DNA from: an uncultured Cytophagaceae bacterium
GTDB taxonomy: Bacteria > Bacteroidota > Bacteroidia > Cytophagales > Spirosomataceae
Assembly (NCBI GenBank): GCA_903898715.1
Contig: CAIUGL010000095.1
Span: forward strand, 1 to 50,656
Direction: 5' to 3'
Length of the DNA stretch: 50,656 bases
In this document: positions 8,369 through 17,702 of the stretch, piece by piece
How positions within the stretch are numbered: the stretch's first letter is position 1
Layout: every line of letters begins with the position of its first letter
Notes under the pieces: generated by a model
Database searches by the model: none
Told to the model about the DNA's origin: nothing
Seen by the model: only the letters and a program-made list of their open reading frames with translations
Program-made: the position numbers and the translations under genes

Positions 8369-9068
8369 TTTTATCTTGAAAAAAGGCTGGTAATCCACCC
8401 GGGTATGACTTTGCCTCCTGCATGCTGCAATCAGCTCTTAACGTACCTTTATTGATAAGTAGAATGCGATCGCAAATACTCTCTACCTCGCTCAAAAGAT
8501 GACTTGAAAATAATATAGTCTTATTCGATTTTAACGATAGAATCAAATGACGTATTTCCTCCATTTGGTTTGGGTCAAGTCCACTCGTAGGTTCATCTAA
8601 AATCAAGATGTCTGGGTTATGAAATATGGCTTGCGCAATGCCAACCCGCTGCTGGTAGCCTTTAGAGAGTTCACCTATTTTTTTCGATTGTTCGCGGGAT
8701 AGGCCTACGAGTTCAATTACTTCGGCTATTCTTCGAGCACAATTTTCAGCAGAGAATCCATGTAAATTACCAATGAACGCTAAAAATTCCTTAACATACA
8801 TATCTGGGTAAACCGGATTGTTTTCAGCTAAATAACCAATTTGTTTTTTGAGCGCAATGGCATCTGATTGTACTTCGATTCCATGTATGCTGGCAGTTCC
8901 TATGGAAGGATTTAGTAGGCCAACAAGCATTTTAAGTGTGGTCGATTTTCCTGCGCCATTGGGACCTAAGAACCCGATAATTTCACCAGGTTGTGCTTGA
9001 AAATTCAACCCTTCTACAGCCCATTGTTGGCCATATTTTTTACCTAAATTTAAAACTTGAATGGGCAT
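8361..9068 (-). CDS. gldA: ABC transporter ATP-binding protein, GldA-like
   Basis: 235 residues: Walker A GPNGAGKS at 35-42, signature LSKGYQQR at 134-141 and Walker B ILILDEP at 154-160. The region IGYLAENNPVYPDMYVKEFLAF is very like GldA, the ATPase of the GldAFG transporter linked to gliding in Bacteroidota, and unlike drug-export ATPases. No permease (gldF/gldG) is adjacent, which is unusual but known for GldA in some Cytophagales. It is transcribed divergently from ribBA with a -7 box TACCTTTG (minus strand, 9094-9101) about 26 bases before the ATG. The general ABC call is certain; the GldA identity is less so. Confidence 0.8.
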   Translation of the reverse strand: MPIQVLNLGKKYGQQWAVEGLNFQAQPGEIIGFLGPNGAGKSTTLKMLVGLLNPSIGTASIHGIEVQSDAIALKKQIGYLAENNPVYPDMYVKEFLAFIGNLHGFSAENCARRIAEVIELVGLSREQSKKIGELSKGYQQRVGIAQAIFHNPDILILDEPTSGLDPNQMEEIRHLILSLKSNKTILFSSHLLSEVESICDRILLINKGTLRADCSMQEAKSYPGGLPAFFQDKTK

Positions 9069-9093
9069 AGCTGCAAAGGCATATTTTATCTGA

Positions 9094-9132
9094 CAAAGGT
9101 AGGAAAATGGGAACTAATTCTGATTACCTTTG
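9094..9132. promoter_or_regulatory. Divergent -7 boxes for gldA-like gene and ribBA
   Basis: CAAAGGTA at 9094-9101 reads TACCTTTG on the minus strand (toward the GldA-like gene), and TACCTTTG at 9125-9132 points toward ribBA. They form an exact 8-bp inverted repeat and both match TAnnTTTG. Neither has a clear -33 TTTG. The plus box predicts a start near 9138, after the alternative non-ATG starts of the ribBA frame, which supports the ATG at 9158. Confidence 0.6.
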
Positions 9133-9157
9133 TGTTTTCGTTTCAAAAATCAAATAC

Positions 9158-10378
9158 ATGCAAGAGGAAAGTATACGTTTAGATCGTATTGAGGATGCCA
9201 TTGAAGCAATTCGCCAAGGGAAAATGATTATTGTGGCTGATGATGAAAATAGAGAAAATGAGGGGGATTTGATTTGTGCTTCGGAAGCCATCACACCAGA
9301 GATCGTAAATTTTATGATTCGTGAAGCGCGCGGACTAATGTGCGTTTCGTTGACCAATGAGCGTTGCGCAGAGTTAGGTCTTGAAATGATGGTGGATCAA
9401 AATACCACTTCGCATGAAACTCCGTTTACCGTATCTGTTGATTTATTAGGTCATGGCTGCACGACGGGTATTTCCGCACAAGATCGTTCCAAAACAATCA
9501 AAGCATTAGTTGACTCAGAGACAAAGCCAACTGATTTAGGTCGTCCGGGTCATATCTTCCCACTAAAGAGTAGATCAGAAGGTGTATTGCGCAGGACTGG
9601 TCACACGGAGGCCTCCATGGATTTCGCTAAACTCGCTGGATTTAAGCCGTCGGGAGTCCTGATTGAAATCTTAAATGAAGATGGATCTATGGCCCGCCTA
9701 CCAGATCTTCGAAAAATCGCAGATAAGTTTGATCTTAAATTGGTGACCATCAAAGATTTAATTGAATATCGATTAAATACAGAATCATTAATCCAGCGGG
9801 AGATAGGTGTAGATATGCCTACCGAGTGGGGGCATTTTGATTTGATTGCCTTTAAACAAACAAATACGGGTGATACCCATTTAGCCTTAGTGAAAGGTAC
9901 TTGGGAAAAAAATGAACCGGTATTAGTGCGTGTTCATAGTTCGTGTGTGACAGGAGATATTTTTGGGTCTTGTCGGTGCGATTGCGGTGGCCAGCTTCAC
10001 AAGGCGATGGAAATGGTTGAAAAAGCTGGTAAAGGCGTTGTATTGTATATGTTCCAAGAAGGAAGAGGTATTGGTTTACTAAATAAATTACGCGCGTACA
10101 AACTTCAAGAGTTGGGCCGAGATACGGTGGAAGCTAATTTAGAATTAGGCTTTGCGATGGATGAGCGTGATTACGGGGTAGGAGCACAAATCTTACGTGA
10201 TTTAGGTGTTCAAAAAATTCGCTTGATTTCGAATAACCCTAAGAAGCGTGCTGGATTATTAGGTTACGGTCTGGAGATTGTAGAAAGTTTACCGATTGAA
10301 ATACCTTCGAATCCGCATAATGAAGCTTACTTAACAACTAAGCGAGACAAAATGGGACACACCATATTAAAATCATAA
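9158..10378 (+). CDS. ribBA: Bifunctional DHBP synthase / GTP cyclohydrolase II (RibBA)
   Basis: 406 residues in two riboflavin-synthesis domains. The first 200 or so are RibB (ribulose 5-phosphate to 3,4-dihydroxy-2-butanone 4-phosphate), with the acidic loop [10 protein letters not shown] and [13 protein letters not shown]. The second half is RibA (GTP to the 2,5-diaminopyrimidine), with the zinc site [19 protein letters not shown] and the catalytic-loop [20 protein letters not shown]. Both active sites look intact. The start at 9158 follows a -7 box by 26 bases. It is monocistronic, ending at a bidirectional hairpin shared with the convergent prohibitin-like gene. Confidence 0.96.
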   Translation: MQEESIRLDRIEDAIEAIRQGKMIIVADDENRENEGDLICASEAITPEIVNFMIREARGLMCVSLTNERCAELGLEMMVDQNTTSHETPFTVSVDLLGHGCTTGISAQDRSKTIKALVDSETKPTDLGRPGHIFPLKSRSEGVLRRTGHTEASMDFAKLAGFKPSGVLIEILNEDGSMARLPDLRKIADKFDLKLVTIKDLIEYRLNTESLIQREIGVDMPTEWGHFDLIAFKQTNTGDTHLALVKGTWEKNEPVLVRVHSSCVTGDIFGSCRCDCGGQLHKAMEMVEKAGKGVVLYMFQEGRGIGLLNKLRAYKLQELGRDTVEANLELGFAMDERDYGVGAQILRDLGVQKIRLISNNPKKRAGLLGYGLEIVESLPIEIPSNPHNEAYLTTKRDKMGHTILKS

Positions 10379-10406
10379 AAAAAGGCTCCGATTAGGAGCC
10401 TTTTTT
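10377..10406. terminator. Bidirectional intrinsic terminator (ribBA / SPFH gene)
   Basis: Stem GGCTCC (10384-10389) and GGAGCC (10395-10400), five-base loop, preceded by a run of A and followed by six T. It sits between the stops of two convergent genes and can act on either strand. This convergent gap carries no heptamer repeats, unlike the other three. Confidence 0.9.
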
Positions 10407-10407
10407 G

Positions 10408-11313
10408 TTAGTTGTTACCGAGAATGATGGGGGTTGATTTTCCTCCACCCATGATGATTACTTTTGCGTTGGGTGACTTGGCAAGTTCTTTCTGTGCGAT
10501 GATTGCCTCGTATTGCAATTGTTTATCACTTAATCCCGTAGATAAAATCTTCTGATAGTCTGCAATTCCTTGAGCCTCTACGCGTTTACGTTCTGCTTCC
10601 TGTTTTTCTTTCTGTAAAACAAATTGCATTTTCTGGGCATCTTGCTCGGCATTGATCTTTGACTCAATCGTCTGCTTTACGGAATTCGGTAAGTTGATGT
10701 TTCGAATTAATAACTGTTCCAATACAAGTCCACGCTTTTTGAAGTTCTTTTCAATGTCAGCATAAATTCTTCCTTGAAATTCATTTCGCTTTAATGAGTA
10801 TAGGCCAACTGCATCATAATAAACAGCATTATCTCGGATCATGGTGCGGGTTACTGGTCTTACAATTTTGTCCCGATAGTCTTCTCCGATTTCTTTAAGT
10901 ATGCGCGGGGTTTCTGATGGTAGTATGCGGTAGAGGATTGTTAGGTCAACAACCACCTCAAGACCATCTGCAGTAAGTACACGAATGGCGTCATCGCCGC
11001 TTTTATCTCCTTCATCGTGCACAGCCGACATGGTATAATTTTGCGTCTTGGTGTCAAAAATAGTTACTGTGGCTAATGGATTCACGAAGTTTAGTCCGCT
11101 AGTAAGTGTTTGAGATTGAACCTTTCCGAAGATACTTTGAACGCCAACCTCACCTGCGTTTACTTGTTTAATAACTGAGCTGGAAAGACCAAGAAGAAAA
11201 AGTACGAAAGCAACTATCCGTAACGGATTTGCATATTTGGAGAAAATCAAATTTGGATTTGAGATGGCGCGACTAGCAATGAATAAAATGACGCCGATGA
11301 ATATAAAAAACAT
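10408..11313 (-). CDS. Prohibitin-like SPFH domain membrane protein
   Basis: 301 residues: two hydrophobic stretches at the N-terminus (about 1-15 and 30-48), then an SPFH/prohibitin domain with GEVGVQSIFGKV, LTADGLEVVVDLTILYRI and RGLVLEQLLIRNINLP, followed by a charged coiled-coil region (about 210-250, QKEKQEAERKRVEAQG). Prohibitin-family proteins form ring-like membrane scaffolds and often regulate the FtsH protease. No ftsH or NfeD gene is adjacent. It is monocistronic, convergent with ribBA and divergent from the MlaF-like gene; I see no clear promoter boxes upstream. Confidence 0.88.
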   Translation of the reverse strand: MFFIFIGVILFIASRAISNPNLIFSKYANPLRIVAFVLFLLGLSSSVIKQVNAGEVGVQSIFGKVQSQTLTSGLNFVNPLATVTIFDTKTQNYTMSAVHDEGDKSGDDAIRVLTADGLEVVVDLTILYRILPSETPRILKEIGEDYRDKIVRPVTRTMIRDNAVYYDAVGLYSLKRNEFQGRIYADIEKNFKKRGLVLEQLLIRNINLPNSVKQTIESKINAEQDAQKMQFVLQKEKQEAERKRVEAQGIADYQKILSTGLSDKQLQYEAIIAQKELAKSPNAKVIIMGGGKSTPIILGNN

Positions 11314-11459
11314 ACGCTTGTTGATTTAAGGTTTTTTCTCTGTGAGAACACAATAGTACAACTAAATTCGCAATTAAAATAGGTAGAAAAGTAGATAATA
11401 AGTTTCTTTGACTCTTTGTGTGCCAACGATAAATTGGCAAAAAATCCCTAATTTTGGGC

Positions 11460-12188
11460 ATGATTGAGATCAAAAATATTCACAAAGAATTTGATGGCCG
11501 CGTTGTATTAGCGGATATTAATGCTGCCTTTCAACAAGGCAAAGTTAATATGGTGATCGGTGGTAGTGGAACAGGGAAATCAGTTCTTTTGAAGTGCATG
11601 ATCGGAATTTTGACACCAGAAAAAGGAGCTGTTTTATACGATGGTCGAGATTTTATTAAATCTGATCTGGATCAAGTGAAGGAGATTAGACGGGAAATGG
11701 GCGTATTGTTTCAAGGTGGCGCTCTTTTTGATTCGAAGACGGTATTGGAAAATGTTCGTTTTCCTTTAGATACCTTGACTTCTCAACCGATTGAAGAAAA
11801 AAATGCGCAGGCTATGCTTTGCTTGCAACGTGTAGGTCTTGAAGCCTCTGCACATCAAATGCCCTCAGATATATCAGGTGGAATGAAAAAGCGCGTGGGA
11901 ATTGCCCGCGCAATTGTCATGAATCCCAAATACCTTTTTTGTGACGAACCCAATTCGGGTTTGGATCCCTTGACAGCCGTCAAGATCGATTTATTAATTC
12001 AAGAGATTACCAAAGAGTTTAATATGACTACGATTGTCATTTCACATGATATGAACTCCGTCATGCGTATGGGGGAATACATCATGTTTTTAAAAGATGG
12101 TCATAAAGTCTGGGAAGGCAATAATACGAATCTGTTACAATCAGATATCCCCGATTTGCAAGAATTTTTATCTACCAAATTAACCTAG
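11460..12188 (+). CDS. MlaF-like phospholipid ABC transporter ATPase
   Basis: 242 residues: Walker A GGSGTGKS at 34-41, signature SGGMKKRVGIARAI and Walker B YLFCDEPNSGLDPLTA. The GGSGxGKS loop, the MGVLFQGGALFDSKTVLENV region and the DEPNSGLDP box are those of the MlaF/Ttg2A family, which powers retrograde phospholipid transport for outer-membrane asymmetry. The usual partners MlaE (permease) and MlaD (MCE protein) are not in the window. ATG 11460 is preferred over the upstream TTG, since TAATTTTG (11449-11456) just before it could be a -7 box; that would make a near-leaderless mRNA. murB begins one base after its stop. Confidence 0.85.
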   Translation: MIEIKNIHKEFDGRVVLADINAAFQQGKVNMVIGGSGTGKSVLLKCMIGILTPEKGAVLYDGRDFIKSDLDQVKEIRREMGVLFQGGALFDSKTVLENVRFPLDTLTSQPIEEKNAQAMLCLQRVGLEASAHQMPSDISGGMKKRVGIARAIVMNPKYLFCDEPNSGLDPLTAVKIDLLIQEITKEFNMTTIVISHDMNSVMRMGEYIMFLKDGHKVWEGNNTNLLQSDIPDLQEFLSTKLT

Positions 12189-12189
12189 T

Positions 12190-13230
12190 ATGCCTCAAGT
12201 TTATTCGGCACCGCTTGTCTTAGAAAATGTATCATTAAAGCCTTATAATACATTTGGTATCGATGTTTCTGCGCGCTATTTTGTAGAAATTAACCATTTG
12301 CAAGAATATGTGCAGCTTTTAAAGGAACAAAACTATAGCCACGTTCCGCATTTATTTTTAGGTGGTGGTAGTAATTTATTGTTGACCAAAGATGTAGAGG
12401 CTCTTGTTGTAAAAATTTCATTTGTTGGCATCGAAGTACTGGACGAATCAGATGATTTTGTTTGGGTGCGTGCGGGTTCAGGTGTTAATTGGCATGAATT
12501 TGTGCAATATACCGTAGATCATCACTGGGCAGGTTTGGAGAATTTATCGCTTATTCCTGGAACGGTAGGTGCGGCTCCAATGCAAAATATCGGTGCCTAT
12601 GGGGTGGAGATTAAAGATACATTTGATCATTTGGAGGCATTTAATTTAGAGACATTGGCGGTTGAACAATTTGATACGGCTGCATGTCAGTTTGGATATC
12701 GCGAAAGCTTCTTTAAACATGCTGGTAAAGGTCGTTATTTGATCGCTTCAGTTTGTTTTAAATTAGCCAAAAAGCCTTCACCTCAAACCTCTTACGGAGC
12801 CATTAAAGACGTATTAGCCTCTAAAGGAATTTCAAATCCTGGTATCAGAGATGTGGCTGACGCTGTTATTTCGATCCGTCAAAGTAAGCTTCCAGATCCC
12901 AAAGACATTGGTAATTCAGGTAGTTTCTTTAAAAATCCAACTGTTTCTGCAGCTGAGGCATTGCGTTTGCAAGATGAATTTCCGGGTATTCCATATTATG
13001 CCGTGGCAGGAAGTACGGATATTAAGTTTCCGGCAGGCTGGTTTATCGAACAAGCTGGTTGGAAAGGTTACCGACAGGGTGATGCCGGTGTGCACGTCAA
13101 TCAGGCCTTAGTGCTCGTTAATTATGGGGAGGCTAGCGGCAATGAAATCAAAGAATTATCGGAACAAATCAAAGCTTCCGTTTTAGCCAAATTTGGTGTT
13201 CCTCTGGAGACCGAAGTAAACATTATATAA
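12190..13230 (+). CDS. murB: UDP-N-acetylenolpyruvoylglucosamine reductase (MurB)
   Basis: 346 residues of the long, E. coli-type MurB. The FAD domain begins with LKPYNTFGIDVSA and has FLGGGSNLL and LENLSLIPGTVGAAPMQNIGAYGVEI; the catalytic serine lies in GNSGSFFKNP and the C-terminal glutamate in LETEVNII, which ends the protein as in E. coli. It reduces the enolpyruvyl ether of UDP-GlcNAc-enolpyruvate with NADPH to give UDP-MurNAc, in the cytoplasm. One base after the MlaF-like gene and one base before kdsA, so these three form an envelope-biosynthesis operon. Confidence 0.97.
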   Translation: MPQVYSAPLVLENVSLKPYNTFGIDVSARYFVEINHLQEYVQLLKEQNYSHVPHLFLGGGSNLLLTKDVEALVVKISFVGIEVLDESDDFVWVRAGSGVNWHEFVQYTVDHHWAGLENLSLIPGTVGAAPMQNIGAYGVEIKDTFDHLEAFNLETLAVEQFDTAACQFGYRESFFKHAGKGRYLIASVCFKLAKKPSPQTSYGAIKDVLASKGISNPGIRDVADAVISIRQSKLPDPKDIGNSGSFFKNPTVSAAEALRLQDEFPGIPYYAVAGSTDIKFPAGWFIEQAGWKGYRQGDAGVHVNQALVLVNYGEASGNEIKELSEQIKASVLAKFGVPLETEVNII

Positions 13231-13231
13231 C

Positions 13232-14041
13232 ATGCAATTACCTAGTTTAGCATCCATCGGCAAGGGCCCTTTCTTTTTAATGGCCGGAAGTTGTGCGATT
13301 GAAAGTAATGATTTGGCTTTTGAGATTGCGGAACGTATTCATCTCATGACCCAATCGATGGGTATTCCTTATATTTTTAAGGGTTCATACCGAAAAGCGA
13401 ACCGGACGAAAATCGATTCATTTACGGGGATAGGTGATATCAAAGCGCTTGAAATTTTAAAGGCAGTAGGTGCGCATTATGATATTCCTACTGTTACAGA
13501 TATTCATGAGAGTGGCGAAGCTGCCATGGCCGCCGCTTATGTGGATGTGTTGCAAATTCCGGCTTTTTTATGCCGACAAACAGATTTGTTGGCCGCTGCC
13601 GCGCAAACGGGTAAGGCTGTTAACATCAAAAAGGGTCAATTTATGTCAGGCGCCTCGATGAAATTTGCCGTTGAAAAAGTATTGCATGAAAACCCTGATG
13701 CTCCAGTTTATTTAACGGATCGTGGGAATTCATTTGGCTATGGTGATTTAGTGGTTGATTACCGTAACCTACCGGAGATGTCGGCATTTAACGTACCTGT
13801 CATCATGGATTGTACGCATTCGTTGCAGCGTCCGAATCAGGGAAGTGGCGTGACGGGTGGCCAACCGGCTTTGATTGAGACGATTGCCAAAGCTGCGATT
13901 GCGGTAGGCGCTGATGGGCTTTTTATTGAAACCCACCCGAATCCCTCGGTAGCAAAATCAGATGGAGCCAATATGCTTCCATTGGATCAACTAGAGGCCT
14001 TGCTTGAAAAGTTATTAAAAGTGCGCGAAGCAATCGCTTAA
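13232..14041 (+). CDS. kdsA: 3-deoxy-8-phosphooctulonate synthase (KdsA)
   Basis: 269 residues; AGSCAIES near the N-terminus, FKGSYRKANRTKIDSFTGIG (the PEP-binding KANR motif), TDIHE, LQIPAFLCRQTDLL, NIKKGQFMSG and VIMDCTHSLQRPNQGSG are all diagnostic of KDO-8-phosphate synthase. It condenses PEP with D-arabinose 5-phosphate in the first committed step of KDO synthesis for LPS inner core. The cysteine in MDCTHS and the other residues (CAIE) leave the metal-dependent versus metal-independent class open. Last gene of the mlaF-like/murB operon; its stop overlaps the convergent HhH gene by four bases. Confidence 0.97.
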   Translation: MQLPSLASIGKGPFFLMAGSCAIESNDLAFEIAERIHLMTQSMGIPYIFKGSYRKANRTKIDSFTGIGDIKALEILKAVGAHYDIPTVTDIHESGEAAMAAAYVDVLQIPAFLCRQTDLLAAAAQTGKAVNIKKGQFMSGASMKFAVEKVLHENPDAPVYLTDRGNSFGYGDLVVDYRNLPEMSAFNVPVIMDCTHSLQRPNQGSGVTGGQPALIETIAKAAIAVGADGLFIETHPNPSVAKSDGANMLPLDQLEALLEKLLKVREAIA

Positions 14042-15960
14042 TATTGATAAACGATCTGTAAACCAACATCCGTTTTATGGTTAGTTGGGATTAAATCTAA
14101 GCCAGAACCTACCGTTTCTCTCGTGAAATAATGGGTTCTGGCTATTTTTATGCCCAGATCCCAATGTTTAGTTGGGTTGATGCTGATCAACATTGTATTT
14201 CGAATACTGGGATCATAATAAGCAGGGAGGCTAAATGAATATCGTAAGGTGGGTTCATACGCATACAAGCGTGTATCGTAACTGGGTGTTTGAATCCAGG
14301 CCAAACGCGCTTGAACTCGATACCATTTGCGGATAAATGTGATATCGTGTAGCCAAATGGCACCTAATTCATTTTGAACGGGCGAAACTAGGTAGCTCAG
14401 CATAATTCTACTGTGCCATTTAAATCGGCTGTTTTCATCATAGTGAACATCAAAACTAGCTTGCAGATGGTTTTTTCGTTGGTCATCTGTTATTGATTGA
14501 TTCGTCCATTTCATTTGCGCAAAGTATTGACCTTTGCGTTTTCGATCCCATTGAAAACGCGTGAGCATTTCAATTCCCCAAGCGCCAGGAAAGGCATAGG
14601 TAAAACTGCGGTTGGGGAAAAAGAAATAGTCAAGATAGGATGAAAGTCGTTTGTATTTTGAAATTTGGAATTGATTCCCCAGAAATAGCCCCACTTCATT
14701 TTTAGTTTGTGAACTTTCGCCAAGGGCTTGTGCCATGGGGCTAAAATACCCTTTAGTGTAATATCTAAACAAGGCAGAAAAATCTAGTTTTTGTGAAATT
14801 GGGAATGCGACAGATTCTGTGAGGGCAATTGATTTTGGGTTAGCAGAAGCGAATTCTCCAGCAATAAAAATTTGCTTCCAGGGTATGTGATGCGCGAGTG
14901 CAAAATTTGTCAAAAGCTGTCCTTGCCATTCACCTTGATTGTATAGATAGGTGTTTCTTTTGGGATGATTCCATTGATGTTGGGTGGTAGAAAAACTGAT
15001 AAATCCTTGCTTGATTGGCATGAGCGCTTGTAATCCCCAAGCGTGTTCTATTAGACTATTTTTATTTGTTCTTTCAGTGCTTGTTCTGTGGAATCCGTCA
15101 GTATCCAAACTTCGATAAAATGAATGATTCAAACTGTCTTTGTAGATCGATGCATCTAGGAATCTCGCCGACCGAAATGCTGCAAATAGGATGGGTCCCC
15201 CATGGGCTTGAATACTTAAGCCGCGGTAAAATGTGGATTCCCCGCTCGATGAATAGGGGAGGCTACCCAAATTGAATTTTTGCGTGGCACGTATACTTTC
15301 GTATGTTTTGCCCAACGAAAAGCCGCCAGCTTGAAGCAAACCTAGGCCCCACTGATGTATGTAATCGCCCAGAATTAGTTTATCGATCCATTTAGTAGGT
15401 TTTATCTCCACGTAGTAACTCACAAAATCAGTCAAGGCTACTTCGCCTGGATCTTTTTGAAGTGTAAATCCAGCGCGGATATGGCTATTCCATTTACCAC
15501 GGTAGCGTATGTTTTGTCCCCAAGGATTACCGATATACCGAGTTTTCGACCGCGCGGTGGGCTGGCTAAATCCTACTTTTTCCTCTAGGGTTCGTTCCGT
15601 TTTCAGTAAGAGCTGTTGGCTCATCTCCTCAGGTTGATACCATTTTTTTTGAGGAGGATTGCAAATGAGTAGGCCAACTGTTTTTCGTAGTGTTTCCGCG
15701 TCCCACCCCGAAATCACCTGCAGTTCGTGGACAGATAGTAGTGGACCATGGGAAGCACGGTATGCAAAGAAGGCACGTATTTGGCTTAAGCTGAAAAGAT
15801 GTAAGCCTTGTAATTCCTCCGCGCTTACCTGGTTGAGATCAAACGGGTTTTGTTGGAAAAATTGTAGTCGGGTTTCTTCCACCTCAAGTACTGAGTCTGG
15901 AGCAGGCGACTGCGCTAGGACACGAAAAGAGCAGATTAGCAATAGGATGAAATACTTCAC
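14038..15960 (-). CDS. Helix-hairpin-helix protein with outer-membrane-like body
   Basis: 640 residues. A signal peptide (MKYFILLLICSFRVLAQ) is followed at about 38-100 by ComEA-like helix-hairpin-helix repeats (DLNQVSAEELQGLHLFSLSQI and the later VHELQVISGWDAETL). The remaining 500 residues alternate aromatic and polar residues in short beta strands with many Tyr/Trp and end in an aromatic residue (LQIVYQY), as in an outer-membrane barrel. The start codon is GTG. This composite is known as a conserved uncharacterised type in Bacteroidota; whether the exported HhH contacts DNA is not known. A 7-bp inverted repeat (CTAGTTT/AAACTAG, 15964-15982) lies right upstream. Confidence 0.7.
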   Translation of the reverse strand: MKYFILLLICSFRVLAQSPAPDSVLEVEETRLQFFQQNPFDLNQVSAEELQGLHLFSLSQIRAFFAYRASHGPLLSVHELQVISGWDAETLRKTVGLLICNPPQKKWYQPEEMSQQLLLKTERTLEEKVGFSQPTARSKTRYIGNPWGQNIRYRGKWNSHIRAGFTLQKDPGEVALTDFVSYYVEIKPTKWIDKLILGDYIHQWGLGLLQAGGFSLGKTYESIRATQKFNLGSLPYSSSGESTFYRGLSIQAHGGPILFAAFRSARFLDASIYKDSLNHSFYRSLDTDGFHRTSTERTNKNSLIEHAWGLQALMPIKQGFISFSTTQHQWNHPKRNTYLYNQGEWQGQLLTNFALAHHIPWKQIFIAGEFASANPKSIALTESVAFPISQKLDFSALFRYYTKGYFSPMAQALGESSQTKNEVGLFLGNQFQISKYKRLSSYLDYFFFPNRSFTYAFPGAWGIEMLTRFQWDRKRKGQYFAQMKWTNQSITDDQRKNHLQASFDVHYDENSRFKWHSRIMLSYLVSPVQNELGAIWLHDITFIRKWYRVQARLAWIQTPSYDTRLYAYEPTLRYSFSLPAYYDPSIRNTMLISINPTKHWDLGIKIARTHYFTRETVGSGLDLIPTNHKTDVGLQIVYQY

Positions 15961-16029
15961 AAACTAGTTTTTGCGAAACTAGGTTATGTGTATGTTAACT
16001 GTAGCCTAAAAACTGATAATGAAAATCAA

Positions 16030-16947
16030 CTAGTTGAATTTCCGATCTACTAAAATGTAGAATTCATTCCACGTATCTTCGTTTTCAGCGTTCAGATATT
16101 GGCCAAATTTGCCTTCAATTTCAGATTTCCATTTGGTGGCTGAAGCTTGTGTATCTACAAATTCGATCAGGCGCTGAAATTCATCGGCATTTCCTTCAAA
16201 CAAATCTTGGATGAAATTCAATTTTTGGAACAACGAAATGCTTTCTCCTAACGAATTGGTCATGTTGATTTCCACCATATTTTTTAATGAGTGGTCTGTC
16301 ACCTGAATGGTATCCAATACTTTTTCTTCACTTGATGCTGCGTGAAGTTCGTTAATGGACTTAGGCTTTTCGATTTCAGTCGGTTCTTCCTCCTGAATTT
16401 CTTCGATAGGCTGTATTTCAGGTAATTCATCGCTAACCTCAAAATAGCCTGGAATAGCCTCTGCTACGGCAGGGATTTCTTCCACGATCTCTGCTTCGAT
16501 AGCAGCTGTTTCTTCCACAATTTCCTCTTGGATGATTTCTTCAAGAATCGGTTCCTCCGAGACTTCAATTAGGTCTGGTAGTGAATCACTTGGAGATGCA
16601 TAGTACACATCTGCGGTTAATAGATCAGCAAAACTTGGAATTTCATCAGCTGGTGCTGAGTTATCTTGACTCAGCGAGGCGATCCAACTTTGCCAAATCA
16701 TGTCTGGAAGTATGACGTGGGGTAGGAGTAGGTTCACTGCCGACTGCCATTTTTCTTGCATGCGGGCATTTTGCCAGTCGAAATTCGGTAATTTTTCAGC
16801 CAATACCGCGCCCGATAACTGATGTACTAATTCTTCTTGAATGACTGTTAATATCTCAGGTGCAACATCAGATTGCATGATTTCCAGAAATGAGACAGCC
16901 GCTTCGTCGCTGTTATAGTAATGAAGAAAAATATTGGGCGTTTGCAT
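16030..16947 (-). CDS. Acidic Glu-rich protein of unknown function
   Basis: 305 residues with no enzyme motif I recognise. Three parts are visible: an N-terminal Leu/Trp-containing helical region (1-100), a central low-complexity stretch dominated by Glu, Ile and Pro (about 125-215) and a C-terminal helical domain (about 225-305) with the pattern LFQKLNFIQDLFEGNADEF... WNEFYILVDRKF. That C-terminal pattern resembles one I associate with uncharacterised Bacteroidota proteins of similar length. There is no signal peptide. It lies eight bases after rnc, so it is co-transcribed with rnc and fabF. Confidence 0.6.
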   Translation of the reverse strand: MQTPNIFLHYYNSDEAAVSFLEIMQSDVAPEILTVIQEELVHQLSGAVLAEKLPNFDWQNARMQEKWQSAVNLLLPHVILPDMIWQSWIASLSQDNSAPADEIPSFADLLTADVYYASPSDSLPDLIEVSEEPILEEIIQEEIVEETAAIEAEIVEEIPAVAEAIPGYFEVSDELPEIQPIEEIQEEEPTEIEKPKSINELHAASSEEKVLDTIQVTDHSLKNMVEINMTNSLGESISLFQKLNFIQDLFEGNADEFQRLIEFVDTQASATKWKSEIEGKFGQYLNAENEDTWNEFYILVDRKFN

Positions 16948-16955
16948 GGTGTGCG

Positions 16956-17699
16956 TTATTTTATGGCTAATACTTCGCAGGCCTTCATGGCTGCATTTTG
17001 TTCGGCTTTTTTCTTGGAATATCCTTTGCCACTACTAATTTTTTCCCCCTCGAGCAGGACAAGTGCTGTAAATTCCTTATCGTGATGCGTACCTTCTTCA
17101 TCCAAGGTAAATTGAACTTTCTTTCCTTCTTTTTGAGCCCATTCGATGAGTAAAGACTTGAAGTTGGGATTATTCTGAACAACCGTATCCAAATCGAAAT
17201 ACTGTGTCAAAATTTTCTTGACAATAAATTGCTGCGTGAAGGCAAATCCCTTGTCTAGGTATACGGCTCCAATAAATGCCTCTAATGCATCTCCATACAT
17301 ACTTGAGCGAGACATGGAACTGCGTTTAAGGCTTTCATATTCGATGACTTCCTCTAATCCCAACTTACGACCCAGTACATTGAGCGATTCTCGACTAACC
17401 ATTCGGGAGCGAATTTCAGTTAGAAATCCTTCATCTTTAAATGGGAATTTTTGGAAAAGGTAACTGGCAGTAATCATACCAAGGACGGAATCGCCTAAAA
17501 ATTCGAGACGTTCATTTGATTCTTTGTAGGATTTGGCAACAGATTCTTTTGAGGCAGAGGCATGCAAAAAGGCTAGTCGGTACAAATTTAAATTTGACGG
17601 ACTAGCCCCTATAAGATGTTTGACTGATTTATAAAGGTGCTTCTCACGTTCGTCTTTGGGTTTCTGAAAGAACAAGAAAAACGGAGAAAAAATCGTCAT
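16956..17699 (-). CDS. rnc: Ribonuclease III
   Basis: 247 residues. The RNase III signature NERLEFLGDSVLG is at about 62-74, with the second acidic cluster GDALEAFIGAVYLD near 135-148, and a double-stranded RNA-binding domain occupies about 175-245 (FKSLLIEWAQKEG... GKGYSKKKAEQNAAMKA). The N-terminus is about 15 residues longer than in E. coli, which is common in Bacteroidota. It cleaves dsRNA in rRNA maturation. Three bases separate it from fabF; acpP-fabF-rnc order is a conserved cluster. Confidence 0.97.
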   Translation of the reverse strand: MTIFSPFFLFFQKPKDEREKHLYKSVKHLIGASPSNLNLYRLAFLHASASKESVAKSYKESNERLEFLGDSVLGMITASYLFQKFPFKDEGFLTEIRSRMVSRESLNVLGRKLGLEEVIEYESLKRSSMSRSSMYGDALEAFIGAVYLDKGFAFTQQFIVKKILTQYFDLDTVVQNNPNFKSLLIEWAQKEGKKVQFTLDEEGTHHDKEFTALVLLEGEKISSGKGYSKKKAEQNAAMKACEVLAIK

Positions 17700-17702
17700 A
17701 AA

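Noticed and set aside
15964-15982. CTAGTTT/AAACTAG inverted repeat as a terminator for the upstream unknown gene
   Set aside because: Seven A/T-rich base pairs with no T-run; too weak to call, mentioned only with the neighbouring gene.
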